Positions 26,056 to 35,275 of a stretch of DNA of 64,000 bases are shown here, piece by piece. The position numbers and the translations under genes were made by a program. A model generated the notes under the pieces. That model did not search any database. It was not told the origin of the DNA and saw only the letters and a program-made list of their open reading frames with translations. Numbering within the stretch: the stretch's first letter is position 1; every line of letters starts with the position of its first letter. Origin of the DNA: Bog-756 sp963812525 (GTDB lineage: Bacteria > Actinomycetota > Acidimicrobiia > Acidimicrobiales > RAAP-2); NCBI GenBank assembly GCA_963812525.1, contig CAWEVL010000011.1:1054001-1118000 (forward strand), in the 5' to 3' direction.

Positions 26056-27036
26056 ATGACTCGTCGAGCGCGGCGGTGGACCGGCACGATCGCCGCGCTG
26101 TGCACGTCGGTGGCACTGCTCACTTCGTGCGGCGGGGGCACGAGCCCGATCGCCTCGCGGACCACGACGACGTCGACCGTCCCACCGGCGACGACGTCGA
26201 CCGGCCCGACGTCGGGCACGCCGGGCCCCTCGGCCGTCCCCGGCCCGTACTGGCTGGTCGAGGACTTCACGCTGGCCCTGCTCGAGCGGAACGGCCTGCC
26301 CGCCGCCACGATCACCAAGGTCTTCAATTCGCCGCGGACGCTCCTCATCGTCCGGCCTCGTGGACGGGTTCCCGATTCACTGGTCCCCCTGGCCACCAAG
26401 GTCCAGTCCTTCGCCAGCTTCGCCACCATGCAGGCGGCCATCCAGGGATCGACCCTCGAGCCCGGGGTCAAGTACGTGCTGTATGACAACGAGGACTGGC
26501 CGTTCACGCCGGCCAACGAACAGTCGGCGCCGTTCACGTACGCGGCAGCAGCCCTGGCCCTCGCCCACGCCCATGGTCTCCACATGATCTTCACGCCGGC
26601 CGCCAATCTGTCCCCGGTGCTCAGCCCCGGCTACTCGACCTCCAACCAGCTCGGGTCGGCCAAGGGCAAGTTCTCGGGCTATCTGGGCCTGAACATGGCG
26701 GGCCAGGGCGCGGCGGTCTCGGACATGGTCGAGATCCAGGGTCAGCAGGCCGAGGACCAACCAGGGTTCACCTCATTCGTCCGCCAGGCCGCCGTCCAGG
26801 CGAAGACCGCCGCCCCGGAGCATCCGGTGCTGCTCGGCATCACCTCCGCCGTACCGGGGAGTGGTGCCGTCAGTCCGGCCACCCTGACCAGCGTGGTGGC
26901 GACGACCAGGTCACTGGTCGACGGCTACTGGCTGAACGTGCCGGGCGTGTCACCCCAGTGCCCGAACTGCGGACAGGTCGATGCCGGTCCCGCGGTGTCG
27001 TTCCTCGAGTCGTACGCCGCCGCTGCGGGGGGCTAG
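26056..27036 (+). CDS. Putative lipoprotein of unknown function
   Basis: The 326-residue protein has an Arg-rich signal peptide and lipobox LLTSC (lipid-modified Cys25), then a Thr/Pro/Ser linker to about residue 65. The mature domain (YWLVEDFTLALLERNG to the end) alternates hydrophobic strands and helices: YVLYDNEDWPFTPANEQ, LHMIFTPAANLSP, VEIQGQQAEDQPGFTSFV, VLLGITSAVPG. This suggests a TIM-barrel like that of glycoside-hydrolase-related proteins, but no family is recognised. An AGGAGGGG ribosome site sets the start. Its position next to the GH26 operon suggests a role in the same surface system. Confidence 0.75.
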   Translation: MTRRARRWTGTIAALCTSVALLTSCGGGTSPIASRTTTTSTVPPATTSTGPTSGTPGPSAVPGPYWLVEDFTLALLERNGLPAATITKVFNSPRTLLIVRPRGRVPDSLVPLATKVQSFASFATMQAAIQGSTLEPGVKYVLYDNEDWPFTPANEQSAPFTYAAAALALAHAHGLHMIFTPAANLSPVLSPGYSTSNQLGSAKGKFSGYLGLNMAGQGAAVSDMVEIQGQQAEDQPGFTSFVRQAAVQAKTAAPEHPVLLGITSAVPGSGAVSPATLTSVVATTRSLVDGYWLNVPGVSPQCPNCGQVDAGPAVSFLESYAAAAGG

Positions 27037-27111
27037 GCGCCGTCTCGTGGGCGTCCACGGGTCTCCTCGTCCGCAGTCACGGCTTAGACGGCCCTCTCTA
27101 CGTCTCATTTG

Positions 27112-27145
27112 ACTACTCTCAGTGGTTGAATGACCGCTTAAGGTG
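27112..27145 (+). promoter_or_regulatory. Twin palindrome operator upstream of the GH26-adaptor-GT2 operon
   Basis: Site A is ACTAC-TCTCA-GTGGT (centre 27119, one mismatch to ACCAC-N5-GTGGT). Site B is CGCTTAAGGTG (centre 27140, one mismatch to CAC-N5-GTG). Centres are 21 bp apart. TAGATT begins 17 bp after the centre of site B, the same place as the -10 box at the sulfatase promoter. Confidence 0.5.
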
Positions 27146-27166
27146 AATTTATCTGCTAGATTCACC
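27142..27166. promoter_or_regulatory. Inverted repeat GGTGAAT-N11-ATTCACC
   Basis: Seven-base arms with an 11-base spacer overlap the proposed -10 box. A related GTGAA-N4-TTCAC repeat lies at 60321-60334, upstream of the small secreted protein gene. It could be an operator or a 5' leader stem. Confidence 0.4.
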
Positions 27167-27382
27167 CTCGGGCAGGAGACACTTCGCGTGCTCATGCGGA
27201 CACAGAGGTCGAGATGGAGAGGCGAGGGGCGCGCCGGTGGGCCAACAAGTAGCAGCGGGAGTACTCGTCAACAGGGTGAGCACGGTCGCGGGTGAGACCG
27301 CCCTTGTGCGCCCCCGATCGTGCCCGGACGTCGATCGTGGTAGCCGGATCAGGGGCAGGGCCACGGCTCCGGGGACTGGTTC

Positions 27383-30300
27383 GTGACGGCACCGACCCGG
27401 CGCCGCCGACCGAGGCGGGCGCTCCCACTGGTGATCGCTCTCACCGTCGGTCTCGTCGGTCTGGTGTCCATGGCGCCGCCGTCCTCCGGGGTGTCAACGA
27501 CCACGGCACCTCCGGCAGGCCCGTCCGGAACGTCCACCACCTCGACCACGGCTCCCGCCCCCACCTCCCCGGCTCCCACCACGACGTCCGCGGCTCCCAC
27601 GGCGACGTCCACCGCGGCTCCCACGACGACCACGCCGTCCACGGCGACCACGTCCTCGACGGCGCCGGCGGCCGGGACCTCCACGGTGCCACCCGTCCGC
27701 GCTCCGGCGGTCCTGAGCCCACCCGTTGTTCCGGCTTCGGGTTCGGCCTATCTCGGTGCCTTCGTCGACCCGTCGGGACTGGCGCTCAGCGGGGTCACGC
27801 CGCTCGGCGGCGCGGGAGGCGTCGCCGCCGAGCTGGACTCCCTGCCGAGCGTCGAGCAGGGCCTGGGTCGTCCGCTGTCGATCGTCGAGGTGGACCAAGG
27901 GTGGGAGGTTCCCGTGGACACCGCCCAGCTGGGGCGGGTCGCGGCCACCGGCGCGGTCCCGATGATCACCTGGGAGTGCGGTGACACCGACGCGGCCATC
28001 ACCGCGGGGGCCGACGACACGCTCATCACCGCGTTCGGCCGCCAGCTGCGTTCCCTGGGTGCACCGGTCCTGGTCCGGTGGTTCCCCGATCCCAATGCGA
28101 CGGACCCCGCCACGCAGGGGTGCCTGGGTGCCGGCGGGGCGTCCGGCTACGTCGCTGCGTTCCGGCACGTCCACCAGCTCCTGGTGGCCGCGGGCGCAGC
28201 CAACGCGGCGACCGTCTGGTCGGTGGACGCCTCGTCAGGCTCCGGCTCGGAGTGGGCCGGCTTCTATCCGGGAGCGGGCAGCGCGGACTGGATCGCCGCC
28301 GACAGCTACCGCCCGTCCGCCGGGCCCCAGGACCCGGGGGGCGTGACGACTGCGTTCGGCTCCTGGTACACCACGTTCTCGACCTACGGGAAGCCGCTGC
28401 TCATCTCGAACACCGGGGTCACACCGGGGTCGCAGCGCCAATTCCTCAGACAGGTCGCCGCCGACCTGCCCACCAGATTCCCCTTGATCAAGGGCCTCGT
28501 CTACTTCGACGCACCCCAGGAGACGACCCAGACCCAGTTGGTCCTGGATGGGGACGGGCAGGCCGCACTCCGGGCGCTGTCACGCGCTCCCTACTTCCGA
28601 CCGACCCGGTCCCCGACGGCCACGACCGTCACGGCCCCCGTGACCCACGTCACGGACGGCCAGCCGGTGTCGATCTCGGGTTCGGTGGACGTTCCCGACC
28701 ACGGGGGCAACCTCACCTATCTCAGCAACGGTTCCGCGCTGCCCAGCTGCTCGGACCTGCCGGTCTCCCGCTCGGTGGCCTGTGACACGGCGGGACTGCC
28801 CGTCGGGACCGACAGCATCATCGCCGTCTACAGCGGGGACGCCGCCTTCCAGCCCTCGGACTCCACCCCCCTGTCGGTCGTCGTGGAGCCGACACCGGCC
28901 GCCGGCACTGCCCCGACGACGTCGGTACCGCGGGCACCGCGGGTGCAGGCCGGCAGCGGTCCGACACCCTGTGGCCCGGTCGGGTCGGCCCCTGGAGCCC
29001 CTACCGGGCCGGTCCACAAGCCGGTGGTGCCCGGTCCCTGCCAGGCCTACCTGGGTGCCTCGGTCGATGCCAACGGCACCACCGCCGGTCCCAACGGCTC
29101 CTCCGGGCAGGACACAGGCGCCCCTTTCGAATCTGCGGCACTGGCCGCCCTCAACCAGGGCGTGGGCCGCCCGGTGTCGATCGTCCAACTGGATCAGACG
29201 TGGAACGCCTCGTTCAACGCCACCCAGCTCGAGCAGGTGTTCGCCACGGGGGCCATCCCCATGATCACCTGGTCCTGCGGGGACTCGGACCTCAAGGTGG
29301 CGAACGGGGCCGACGACCTCGCCATCGCCAACGATGCGCGAGCGATGGCGTCCGCCGGGATCCCGCTGCTGCTCCGCTGGTTCCCCGATCCCGGCTCGGT
29401 CCCCAGTGATACGAGCAAATGCCTGGGCCGGTCCGGTGCCGCGGGCTATGTGCAGGCCTACCGCGAGATCGTCCGGCAGTTCCGGCTGGCCGGCGCCGGC
29501 AACGTCGGATTCGTGTGGTCGGTCGACACCAACGGCCCCCAGAGCCCGTCCGCGCCGTGGAGCGCCTACTACCCCGGTGGCGGCTTCGTCGACTGGATCG
29601 GGGCGGACGGTTACGACGAATCCTCGAGCCCGGCCACCGCGGACTCGATCAAGACGCTGTTCCGGGCCTGGTACTCGGAGTTCGCCCCCTCCGGCAAGCC
29701 GCTGATGATCTCGGACACCGGGGCGATCGCCGGTCCCAACCCGTCCCTGCAGGCCACGTACCTGACGCTCCTCGGGACGGTGCTGCCGTCGGCGTTCCCC
29801 CTGGTCAAGGCGGTCACCTATGACGACGCCTCCGACACGGTGCCGCCGACCGGCAACGTCTACGACTTCGAACTGAACCCGGCGGGGCAGTCGGCCTTCG
29901 ACTCGCTGTCCGCCGGCTCATACTTCCAACCGGTCAGGGCACGCACGAACACCTCGGTCTCGGTGTCGGATACCGCGCCCCCGGATGGGAAGGTCGTCGT
30001 CATCACCGCCACGGTGTCCGATTCGGATCTGGGCGGGACGGTGTCGTTCCTGGACAACGGGTCCCCCATCGCCGGGTGTGACAACGTCGCCGTCCTGAAC
30101 GCCAGCAGCTGCGAGACCTCGTCACTGGCCGGCGGCGCCAATGACATCGTGGCCCGCTACCTGGGCGACGCGGCCTACGGGCCCTCGGGATCGGCGTCGG
30201 TCGCCGTCAACGTGAAGCCGACCGCGGGTCTTCGGGGGCGACCGTACATCCCTCCGGTGGGGACGGCCTACCTGGGTGCATGGGTGCGGCCACTCCCGGT

Positions 30301-31681
30301 GGGCCGGCTGACACCGGTCGACCAGGAGTTGAGCAAGCTCCCGTCGTTCAACGGCGGACTGGGCCGCTCCTTGTCCATCGTCCACGTCTACCAGGACTGG
30401 GCCACCCCGACCTCGCTGCCGACGCTGCAACGGGTGCTGGCCAGCGGGGCGACGCCGATGATCGACTGGCGATGCGGCCCCAGCGACGCCGACATCATCG
30501 CTGGACATGACGATGCGCTGATCACCAACTTCGCCACCGAGCTGGCCCAGCTCAAGGCCCCGGTCTTTTTGCGGTGGTTCTATGAGTTCAACTTTCCCTT
30601 CTCCCCGAACTACCAGTCGTGCATCGCCGGCCTCGGGCCCGCCGGCTACGCCGCCGCCTTCCGACACATCCACGCTCTGTTCACCGCCGCCGGGGCGAGC
30701 AACGTGGCCTTCGTGTGGTGCATCTCCGCGGCCGGTCAGGACCAGGACTGGATCAACTACTACCCGGGGCCCTCGTACGTCGACTGGATCGCCGTGGACG
30801 GCTACCTGCGGAATTCGACGACGTACACGGTCGGTCAGTTCGCTCAGCGCTTCGGGGCGTGGTACTCAACGTTCGCCTCGTTCGGGAAGCCCATGATGAT
30901 CGCGGAGACCGCGGCGCTCTCGGGAGCCCAGGCGCAGTACCTGTCGGATGTCAAGAACCTGCTCGACAACGGCTACCCGATGCTCCGGGCACTGCTGTAC
31001 TTCGACGCCCCCGGTAAGGGGGGTACCTATCAATACGCCTTGGACCCGTCGGGCTACTCGGAGTTCCAGGCCCTCGCCAACGACCGGCGCTTCCAGCCAC
31101 CGGTAGAGCCCTCGGCCACCTCGTTGTCGGTGTCCACCTCGTCCGCCCGGCCGGCCGAGGCCGTCCACATCAGTGCGAAGGTCGTCTCCGACTACGGGGG
31201 GTCGGTGAGCCTCGACAGCAACGGGACCCCGGTCGTCGGCTGCCAGCAGCTGTCCATCGGCTCGGGGTCGGACTGCACGACGGTCAGCCTGCCCACAGGC
31301 ACCGATGTCCTGACGGCCACCTACAACGGTGATGCCGAATACGGGAAGTCGGTCAGTCCCCCGGCCAGCGTGCAGCTGGCCCCGTTGTTCACCGCCGACC
31401 CGTCGGCTCCCCCGCTGCCCCGGCTGCCCGGAGTGCCGGCCCTGGGCCCGTTCGGCCTCCCGCTCACGACGGCGTTCCATCCTGCCGCGCTGGCGCCGGG
31501 GTCGACCGTGCCGGCCGGCCCCCCGAATTTGCTCGACCTCTGGGGGACGCTCATCGGACGGCGGGGCTACGGCCGGGCCGCGGTGCTGGTGGGTGTGCTG
31601 CTCATGCTGGTCGGGGGGGCCTACATGCTCGTGACCTGGGTCAAGGACGAACGGTTGAAGCGGAGGTTGGCGAGGCCATGA
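27383..31681 (+). CDS. Surface-anchored protein with three GH26-like domains and Ig-like domains
   Basis: The 1432-residue protein has a signal peptide, a Thr/Ala/Pro linker (about 35-115), then three GH26-like (mannanase-type) barrels starting near residues 123, 556 and 963, each followed by an Ig-like (Big_3-type) domain, and a C-terminal membrane helix (about 1398-1420) with a basic tail. Each barrel shows the RPLSIV, MITWxCG, RWFxxxN, YYPG-DWIxxDxY and KPxxI pattern. Only module 3 keeps both catalytic Glu residues: RWFYEFN (Glu1068) and MMIAETA (Glu1175). Module 1 has Asp236 and Asn343, module 2 Asp669 and Asp778, so they are probably inactive and carbohydrate-binding. GTG start at 27383. 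First gene of an operon with an adaptor and a GT2 synthase; it likely trims or binds the polymer they make. Confidence 0.85.
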   Translation: MTAPTRRRRPRRALPLVIALTVGLVGLVSMAPPSSGVSTTTAPPAGPSGTSTTSTTAPAPTSPAPTTTSAAPTATSTAAPTTTTPSTATTSSTAPAAGTSTVPPVRAPAVLSPPVVPASGSAYLGAFVDPSGLALSGVTPLGGAGGVAAELDSLPSVEQGLGRPLSIVEVDQGWEVPVDTAQLGRVAATGAVPMITWECGDTDAAITAGADDTLITAFGRQLRSLGAPVLVRWFPDPNATDPATQGCLGAGGASGYVAAFRHVHQLLVAAGAANAATVWSVDASSGSGSEWAGFYPGAGSADWIAADSYRPSAGPQDPGGVTTAFGSWYTTFSTYGKPLLISNTGVTPGSQRQFLRQVAADLPTRFPLIKGLVYFDAPQETTQTQLVLDGDGQAALRALSRAPYFRPTRSPTATTVTAPVTHVTDGQPVSISGSVDVPDHGGNLTYLSNGSALPSCSDLPVSRSVACDTAGLPVGTDSIIAVYSGDAAFQPSDSTPLSVVVEPTPAAGTAPTTSVPRAPRVQAGSGPTPCGPVGSAPGAPTGPVHKPVVPGPCQAYLGASVDANGTTAGPNGSSGQDTGAPFESAALAALNQGVGRPVSIVQLDQTWNASFNATQLEQVFATGAIPMITWSCGDSDLKVANGADDLAIANDARAMASAGIPLLLRWFPDPGSVPSDTSKCLGRSGAAGYVQAYREIVRQFRLAGAGNVGFVWSVDTNGPQSPSAPWSAYYPGGGFVDWIGADGYDESSSPATADSIKTLFRAWYSEFAPSGKPLMISDTGAIAGPNPSLQATYLTLLGTVLPSAFPLVKAVTYDDASDTVPPTGNVYDFELNPAGQSAFDSLSAGSYFQPVRARTNTSVSVSDTAPPDGKVVVITATVSDSDLGGTVSFLDNGSPIAGCDNVAVLNASSCETSSLAGGANDIVARYLGDAAYGPSGSASVAVNVKPTAGLRGRPYIPPVGTAYLGAWVRPLPVGRLTPVDQELSKLPSFNGGLGRSLSIVHVYQDWATPTSLPTLQRVLASGATPMIDWRCGPSDADIIAGHDDALITNFATELAQLKAPVFLRWFYEFNFPFSPNYQSCIAGLGPAGYAAAFRHIHALFTAAGASNVAFVWCISAAGQDQDWINYYPGPSYVDWIAVDGYLRNSTTYTVGQFAQRFGAWYSTFASFGKPMMIAETAALSGAQAQYLSDVKNLLDNGYPMLRALLYFDAPGKGGTYQYALDPSGYSEFQALANDRRFQPPVEPSATSLSVSTSSARPAEAVHISAKVVSDYGGSVSLDSNGTPVVGCQQLSIGSGSDCTTVSLPTGTDVLTATYNGDAEYGKSVSPPASVQLAPLFTADPSAPPLPRLPGVPALGPFGLPLTTAFHPAALAPGSTVPAGPPNLLDLWGTLIGRRGYGRAAVLVGVLLMLVGGAYMLVTWVKDERLKRRLARP

Positions 31682-31736
31682 GACGGTGCCACACGGAGTC
31701 GACGATGCGCCCGATCGGGCGCCCCGGGGAGGTGCG

Positions 31737-33230
31737 ATGAACACGGTTCGGTCCCATCGCAAGACCGAGAAGGTGAGGGGGATGAACGCCTCACTGAGCA
31801 TGTCCACCGCCGCCGCATCAGACGGGCCCTCTTCGTCCCCCGACGATGCGGGGACGCCCGAGCCTCCGGACAGCGGGGCGTACTCCCGTGTCGGCGTGAT
31901 CGACGGCCCGGCCCTGTCGGAACGGGATCCGGGACGGCTCCACATCAGCCGCCGTCAACTGGCGCTCGCCCTGGTGCTCGCCGCCCTGGCCATGGTCGCC
32001 GCCGTCTACACAGTGGACGCCGCCACCGCCGGTGACCAGACGTTCCCCGCGGTAGTCAGCACCTCGAAGGTGTACGACCTCAATTTCGCCAACACCGGCA
32101 AGGTGGTGGCCATCAACGTCAAGCCCGGGCAGGAGGTGACGGCGGGCCAGGTCCTGGCCACCCAGGACCTGGGCACCCTCAACGCCCAGCTGCACGCCGA
32201 CCAACAGGTCGTGGCCGCTGACCAGGCGGCATGGCAACAGGCGAGTACCCCTCAGCTGACCAACGCCCAGAACGAGCAGAACGGGCTGCAGGTGCAGCAA
32301 CAGCAGACGGCGCTGGCCAACGCGCAGGGTGCACTCACCGCCGCCACGGAGACGGGAGCGGCCAACGTTGCCGCCGCGCAGGGTGCCGTCACCACCGCGG
32401 AGGCCGTGGCCCAGGGCAACAACACCCTGTACACGCAGGCGTGTCCCAACGGGCCGGTGCCCCCGGACCCGAGTCTCACCGGCGCGGCACTGGTCTCGGC
32501 CCAGAACCTCTTCACGCACTGCCAGCAGCTCCAGGGCACCTCCGACGCCGACCAGGCGGCCGTGACCAAGGCCCAGGCGCAGGTACCGGTGGTGCAGGCC
32601 CAGTCCATGCAGGCGGACAGCTCCGCCCAGGCGACCGTCAACGCCGCCCAGGCGGCGCTCGATCTGGCCCAATACCAGGGCACGCTCCAGAAGGCTCCGG
32701 GCTCTGCGGCGTCCCAGGCCCAGGCCCAGGCGTCCCTGAACCAGGCCACGGCCCAGTTGGCCCAGGTCGAGCAACAGGTGCAGGAAGCCACCATCGTGGC
32801 GCCTGCCGCGGGTGTCGTCGCCCAGGTCAACGGCTCCACCGGCGAGAACCTGGGCCCGGCCGGGGTCCCCGCCTACAAGGCTCCGGCCTCGATCGCGGCC
32901 AGTCAGCCGTCCGGGTTCTCCTTATTCCCGTCCCAGCCCACGCCGGCGGGCTCCTCGTCCTCGAGCGGCACCGAGCCACTGGTCGAGATCATCGGCGGCA
33001 TCCAACAGGTCACCGCCCAGGTCCCCGAATCCAATATCGGCCGGTTCCAGGTCGGACACCCGGCCACGGTCACCTTCTCGGTATTGAACGTCACCCAGCC
33101 GGGGGTCGTCACCGGGGTGGTCCTCAGCCCGACCGGTAACAGCGCCGCCGTGACCTACGCCGTCGTCGTCAAGCTCGATCGCACCGTGCCCGGTCTCCTG
33201 CCGGGGATGAGCGCCACCGTCCGGTCGTAG
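31737..33230 (+). CDS. HlyD-like membrane fusion/adaptor protein
   Basis: The 497-residue protein has a cytoplasmic N-terminal stretch (about 1-60), one membrane helix (LALALVLAALAMVAAVY), a lipoyl/barrel-sandwich half (VVAINVKPGQEVTAGQVLATQD), a long Gln/Ala-rich coiled coil (about 140-330) and the second lipoyl half (EATIVAPAAGVVAQVNGSTGENL), then a beta-barrel (VTAQVPESNIGRFQVGHPATVTF). ATG at 31737 follows GGGGAGG. It lies 55 bp after the GH26 gene and 11 bp before the GT2 gene. In a Gram-positive-type envelope it may guide the polymer or gate the synthase, rather than link to an outer-membrane pore. Confidence 0.82.
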   Translation: MNTVRSHRKTEKVRGMNASLSMSTAAASDGPSSSPDDAGTPEPPDSGAYSRVGVIDGPALSERDPGRLHISRRQLALALVLAALAMVAAVYTVDAATAGDQTFPAVVSTSKVYDLNFANTGKVVAINVKPGQEVTAGQVLATQDLGTLNAQLHADQQVVAADQAAWQQASTPQLTNAQNEQNGLQVQQQQTALANAQGALTAATETGAANVAAAQGAVTTAEAVAQGNNTLYTQACPNGPVPPDPSLTGAALVSAQNLFTHCQQLQGTSDADQAAVTKAQAQVPVVQAQSMQADSSAQATVNAAQAALDLAQYQGTLQKAPGSAASQAQAQASLNQATAQLAQVEQQVQEATIVAPAAGVVAQVNGSTGENLGPAGVPAYKAPASIAASQPSGFSLFPSQPTPAGSSSSSGTEPLVEIIGGIQQVTAQVPESNIGRFQVGHPATVTFSVLNVTQPGVVTGVVLSPTGNSAAVTYAVVVKLDRTVPGLLPGMSATVRS

Positions 33231-33241
33231 GGGACGCCACG

Positions 33242-35203
33242 ATGGCCGTCGTCACCACGGTGGACCTGCGGGGGCTCGCCCTGCTGCTGGTGGATGTGGC
33301 GATCCTGGCGTTCGTCGTCCTCAAACCGATGTCCCGGAGCTACGACGACTCGGACCAGGGGAGCGGCTCGCTGGTGCTGATGATTCCGCCGCTGCGCCCG
33401 AGCTATGCCCGCTGCACCTCCTTCCTCGCCGTCTGCTTCCTCATGTCGTTGCTCCTGGTCGGGCTGCGCTCACCCACCCTGGTCGAGGTGTACTACGGCG
33501 TGGTCGAGCAGATGCTCCTGTCGGTGATCCCCCAGCCCACCCTGGTGGACGCCTACGTGCACCTGCTCCCCCCCGTCTTCCAGGTGAGCGTCATCGCGTC
33601 CGGGGTGGCGCTCGCCGTCTGCTTCCGGGCCTCGCTGGCCCGTCGGATCATGATCCTGATGAACGTCGCACTGCTCCTGGTCGTCTCGGCCGTCGTCGAC
33701 GTGCTCTTCGGCGTCTTCGTGCTCACCACAGGACTGCCGCTGGGCCCCACACCGGTCATGGCCCTGCTGATCCAGTACTGCGTGGCCGGGCTGGTCGTCT
33801 TCCGGCTGGCGTTCACCACGTTCCAGTTCCCGAAGAAGACGCCGTTTCCGTTGCGGCGTGGGCACGACTGGCACGCCGACATCATCCTGGTCATCTCCAC
33901 CGTGGCCGCGGTAGCCGTGGTCGCCGGCATGGCCGCCTACCTGATCCGGCACTTCGGCCAGAACTCCCTCATCATGACGGCCATCGTGATCAGCTGCGGC
34001 CCGTACGTCCTGCGGCTCATCGTCCTCTTCCTGGGGCTGGTGAGGCTCGTGCACCATCGTCCGGTCGCACTGAGCGACCAGCGCCCCGCCCTCGAGGTGA
34101 TCACCCCCGCGTTCAACGAGGAGATCAACATCGTCGACCTCCTGGAGTCGATCGACCAGGCCGCCGAGTGCTACGGCGGGCCCGTACGGGCCATCATCTG
34201 TGACGACGGGTCCACGGACGACACCGTGGCCCTGGCCGAATCGGCGTTGGCCAACCTCCGTTTCGCCACCGGGGAGGTCGTCCACGGCGGCCATCACGGC
34301 AAGTCCGCCGCACTCAACAAGGCGCTGTCCCGGTGCACCGCCGACTACGTCTTCCGTGTGGACGCGGACTGCATCGTCGACCGCCAGGCCTTCTCCTACG
34401 CCATCTCGTACTTCCTCTCCGATCCCCAGATCGGCATGGTGGGTGCCTTCACCCTGCCGCGGGAGCCGTACACCACCTGGATCGACCGAGCCCGACTGTT
34501 CGAACTGGTGGTCAACTTCGGCCTCGTCCGTCCCGCGCTGGACGTCGTGGACGGCGTGACGTGCGTCCCCGGCACCTTCACCGGGTTCCGCCGCGCGCCG
34601 GCCATCCAGATCGGCGGCTTCGTCGACGGCATGTACGGCGAGGACCAGGACTTCACCGCCGGGATCACCCGCCTCGGGTACCGCGTCCAGCTCGACACGC
34701 GGATCCGGTCCTTCGAGGACGTCCCCAACACCCAGCGGCAGCTCCGGGCCCAGCGGACCCGGTGGAATCGCGGGAGCACCATGTCGTTCACCAGATTCGT
34801 CCCGGTGGTCACCGGGTTCGCCGGCCCGCGCTTCTGGTTCTTCGGCACCAGGTCCACCGGTCAGCGGCTGCTGACGCCGTTGCGCCTCGCCATCCTGATG
34901 TACATTCTCGCCGAATCGCTGCTCCAACCCAGCGGGAGGATCAACCTTGCCCACCTGGCCATCATCCTGGCCTTGCGGGTGATCCCACAGCTGGTCTTCG
35001 TGGTCGGGTGCTGCCTCTACTACGGCAAGATCCGCGACCTGATCTGGCTCCCGGTCGAGCTCCCGTTCGCCATGCTCAAGCGCTACTACTCGCTCGAGAG
35101 CCTGCTGAGCTTCAACGCCCGTCCGGTGATCACGGCCCGACTGGCCGAGGAGATCCGTCCGCTGACCAGGGCCCCGGTGATCGGCCACGCCGAGGCCGGC
35201 TGA
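33242..35203 (+). CDS. Processive family 2 glycosyltransferase (membrane polysaccharide synthase)
   Basis: The 653-residue protein has about six N-terminal membrane segments, a GT-A catalytic domain and C-terminal membrane helices. Catalytic marks are VITPAFNEE, ICDDGSTDD (Asp321), RVDADC (DxD, Asp374/Asp376), GEDQDFT (Glu467/Asp468) and QRTRW (from Gln504), the Q-x-x-R-W motif of processive synthases such as cellulose, hyaluronan and PNAG synthases. It should build and extrude a beta-linked polysaccharide from nucleotide sugars. No PilZ domain is seen. It is the last gene of the GH26-adaptor-synthase operon. The sugar cannot be predicted; the GH26 partner hints at mannan-like or mixed beta-glycan. 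Confidence 0.88.
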   Translation: MAVVTTVDLRGLALLLVDVAILAFVVLKPMSRSYDDSDQGSGSLVLMIPPLRPSYARCTSFLAVCFLMSLLLVGLRSPTLVEVYYGVVEQMLLSVIPQPTLVDAYVHLLPPVFQVSVIASGVALAVCFRASLARRIMILMNVALLLVVSAVVDVLFGVFVLTTGLPLGPTPVMALLIQYCVAGLVVFRLAFTTFQFPKKTPFPLRRGHDWHADIILVISTVAAVAVVAGMAAYLIRHFGQNSLIMTAIVISCGPYVLRLIVLFLGLVRLVHHRPVALSDQRPALEVITPAFNEEINIVDLLESIDQAAECYGGPVRAIICDDGSTDDTVALAESALANLRFATGEVVHGGHHGKSAALNKALSRCTADYVFRVDADCIVDRQAFSYAISYFLSDPQIGMVGAFTLPREPYTTWIDRARLFELVVNFGLVRPALDVVDGVTCVPGTFTGFRRAPAIQIGGFVDGMYGEDQDFTAGITRLGYRVQLDTRIRSFEDVPNTQRQLRAQRTRWNRGSTMSFTRFVPVVTGFAGPRFWFFGTRSTGQRLLTPLRLAILMYILAESLLQPSGRINLAHLAIILALRVIPQLVFVVGCCLYYGKIRDLIWLPVELPFAMLKRYYSLESLLSFNARPVITARLAEEIRPLTRAPVIGHAEAG

Positions 35204-35275
35204 GCGCTGACCGCCGCCTCGACCCGGTGGACGGTGGTGGGACCGCCGGGAGTCGGGTCCCCGGAGGCCGGAGGA

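Larger units (their letters stand above)
27037..27382. other. Promoter region of the GH26-adaptor-GT2 operon
   Basis: The 346-bp gap is AT-richer around 27095-27170. It holds the twin palindrome element, a second inverted repeat (27142-27166) and a TAGATT box at 27157-27162. The rest has no gene. Confidence 0.5.
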
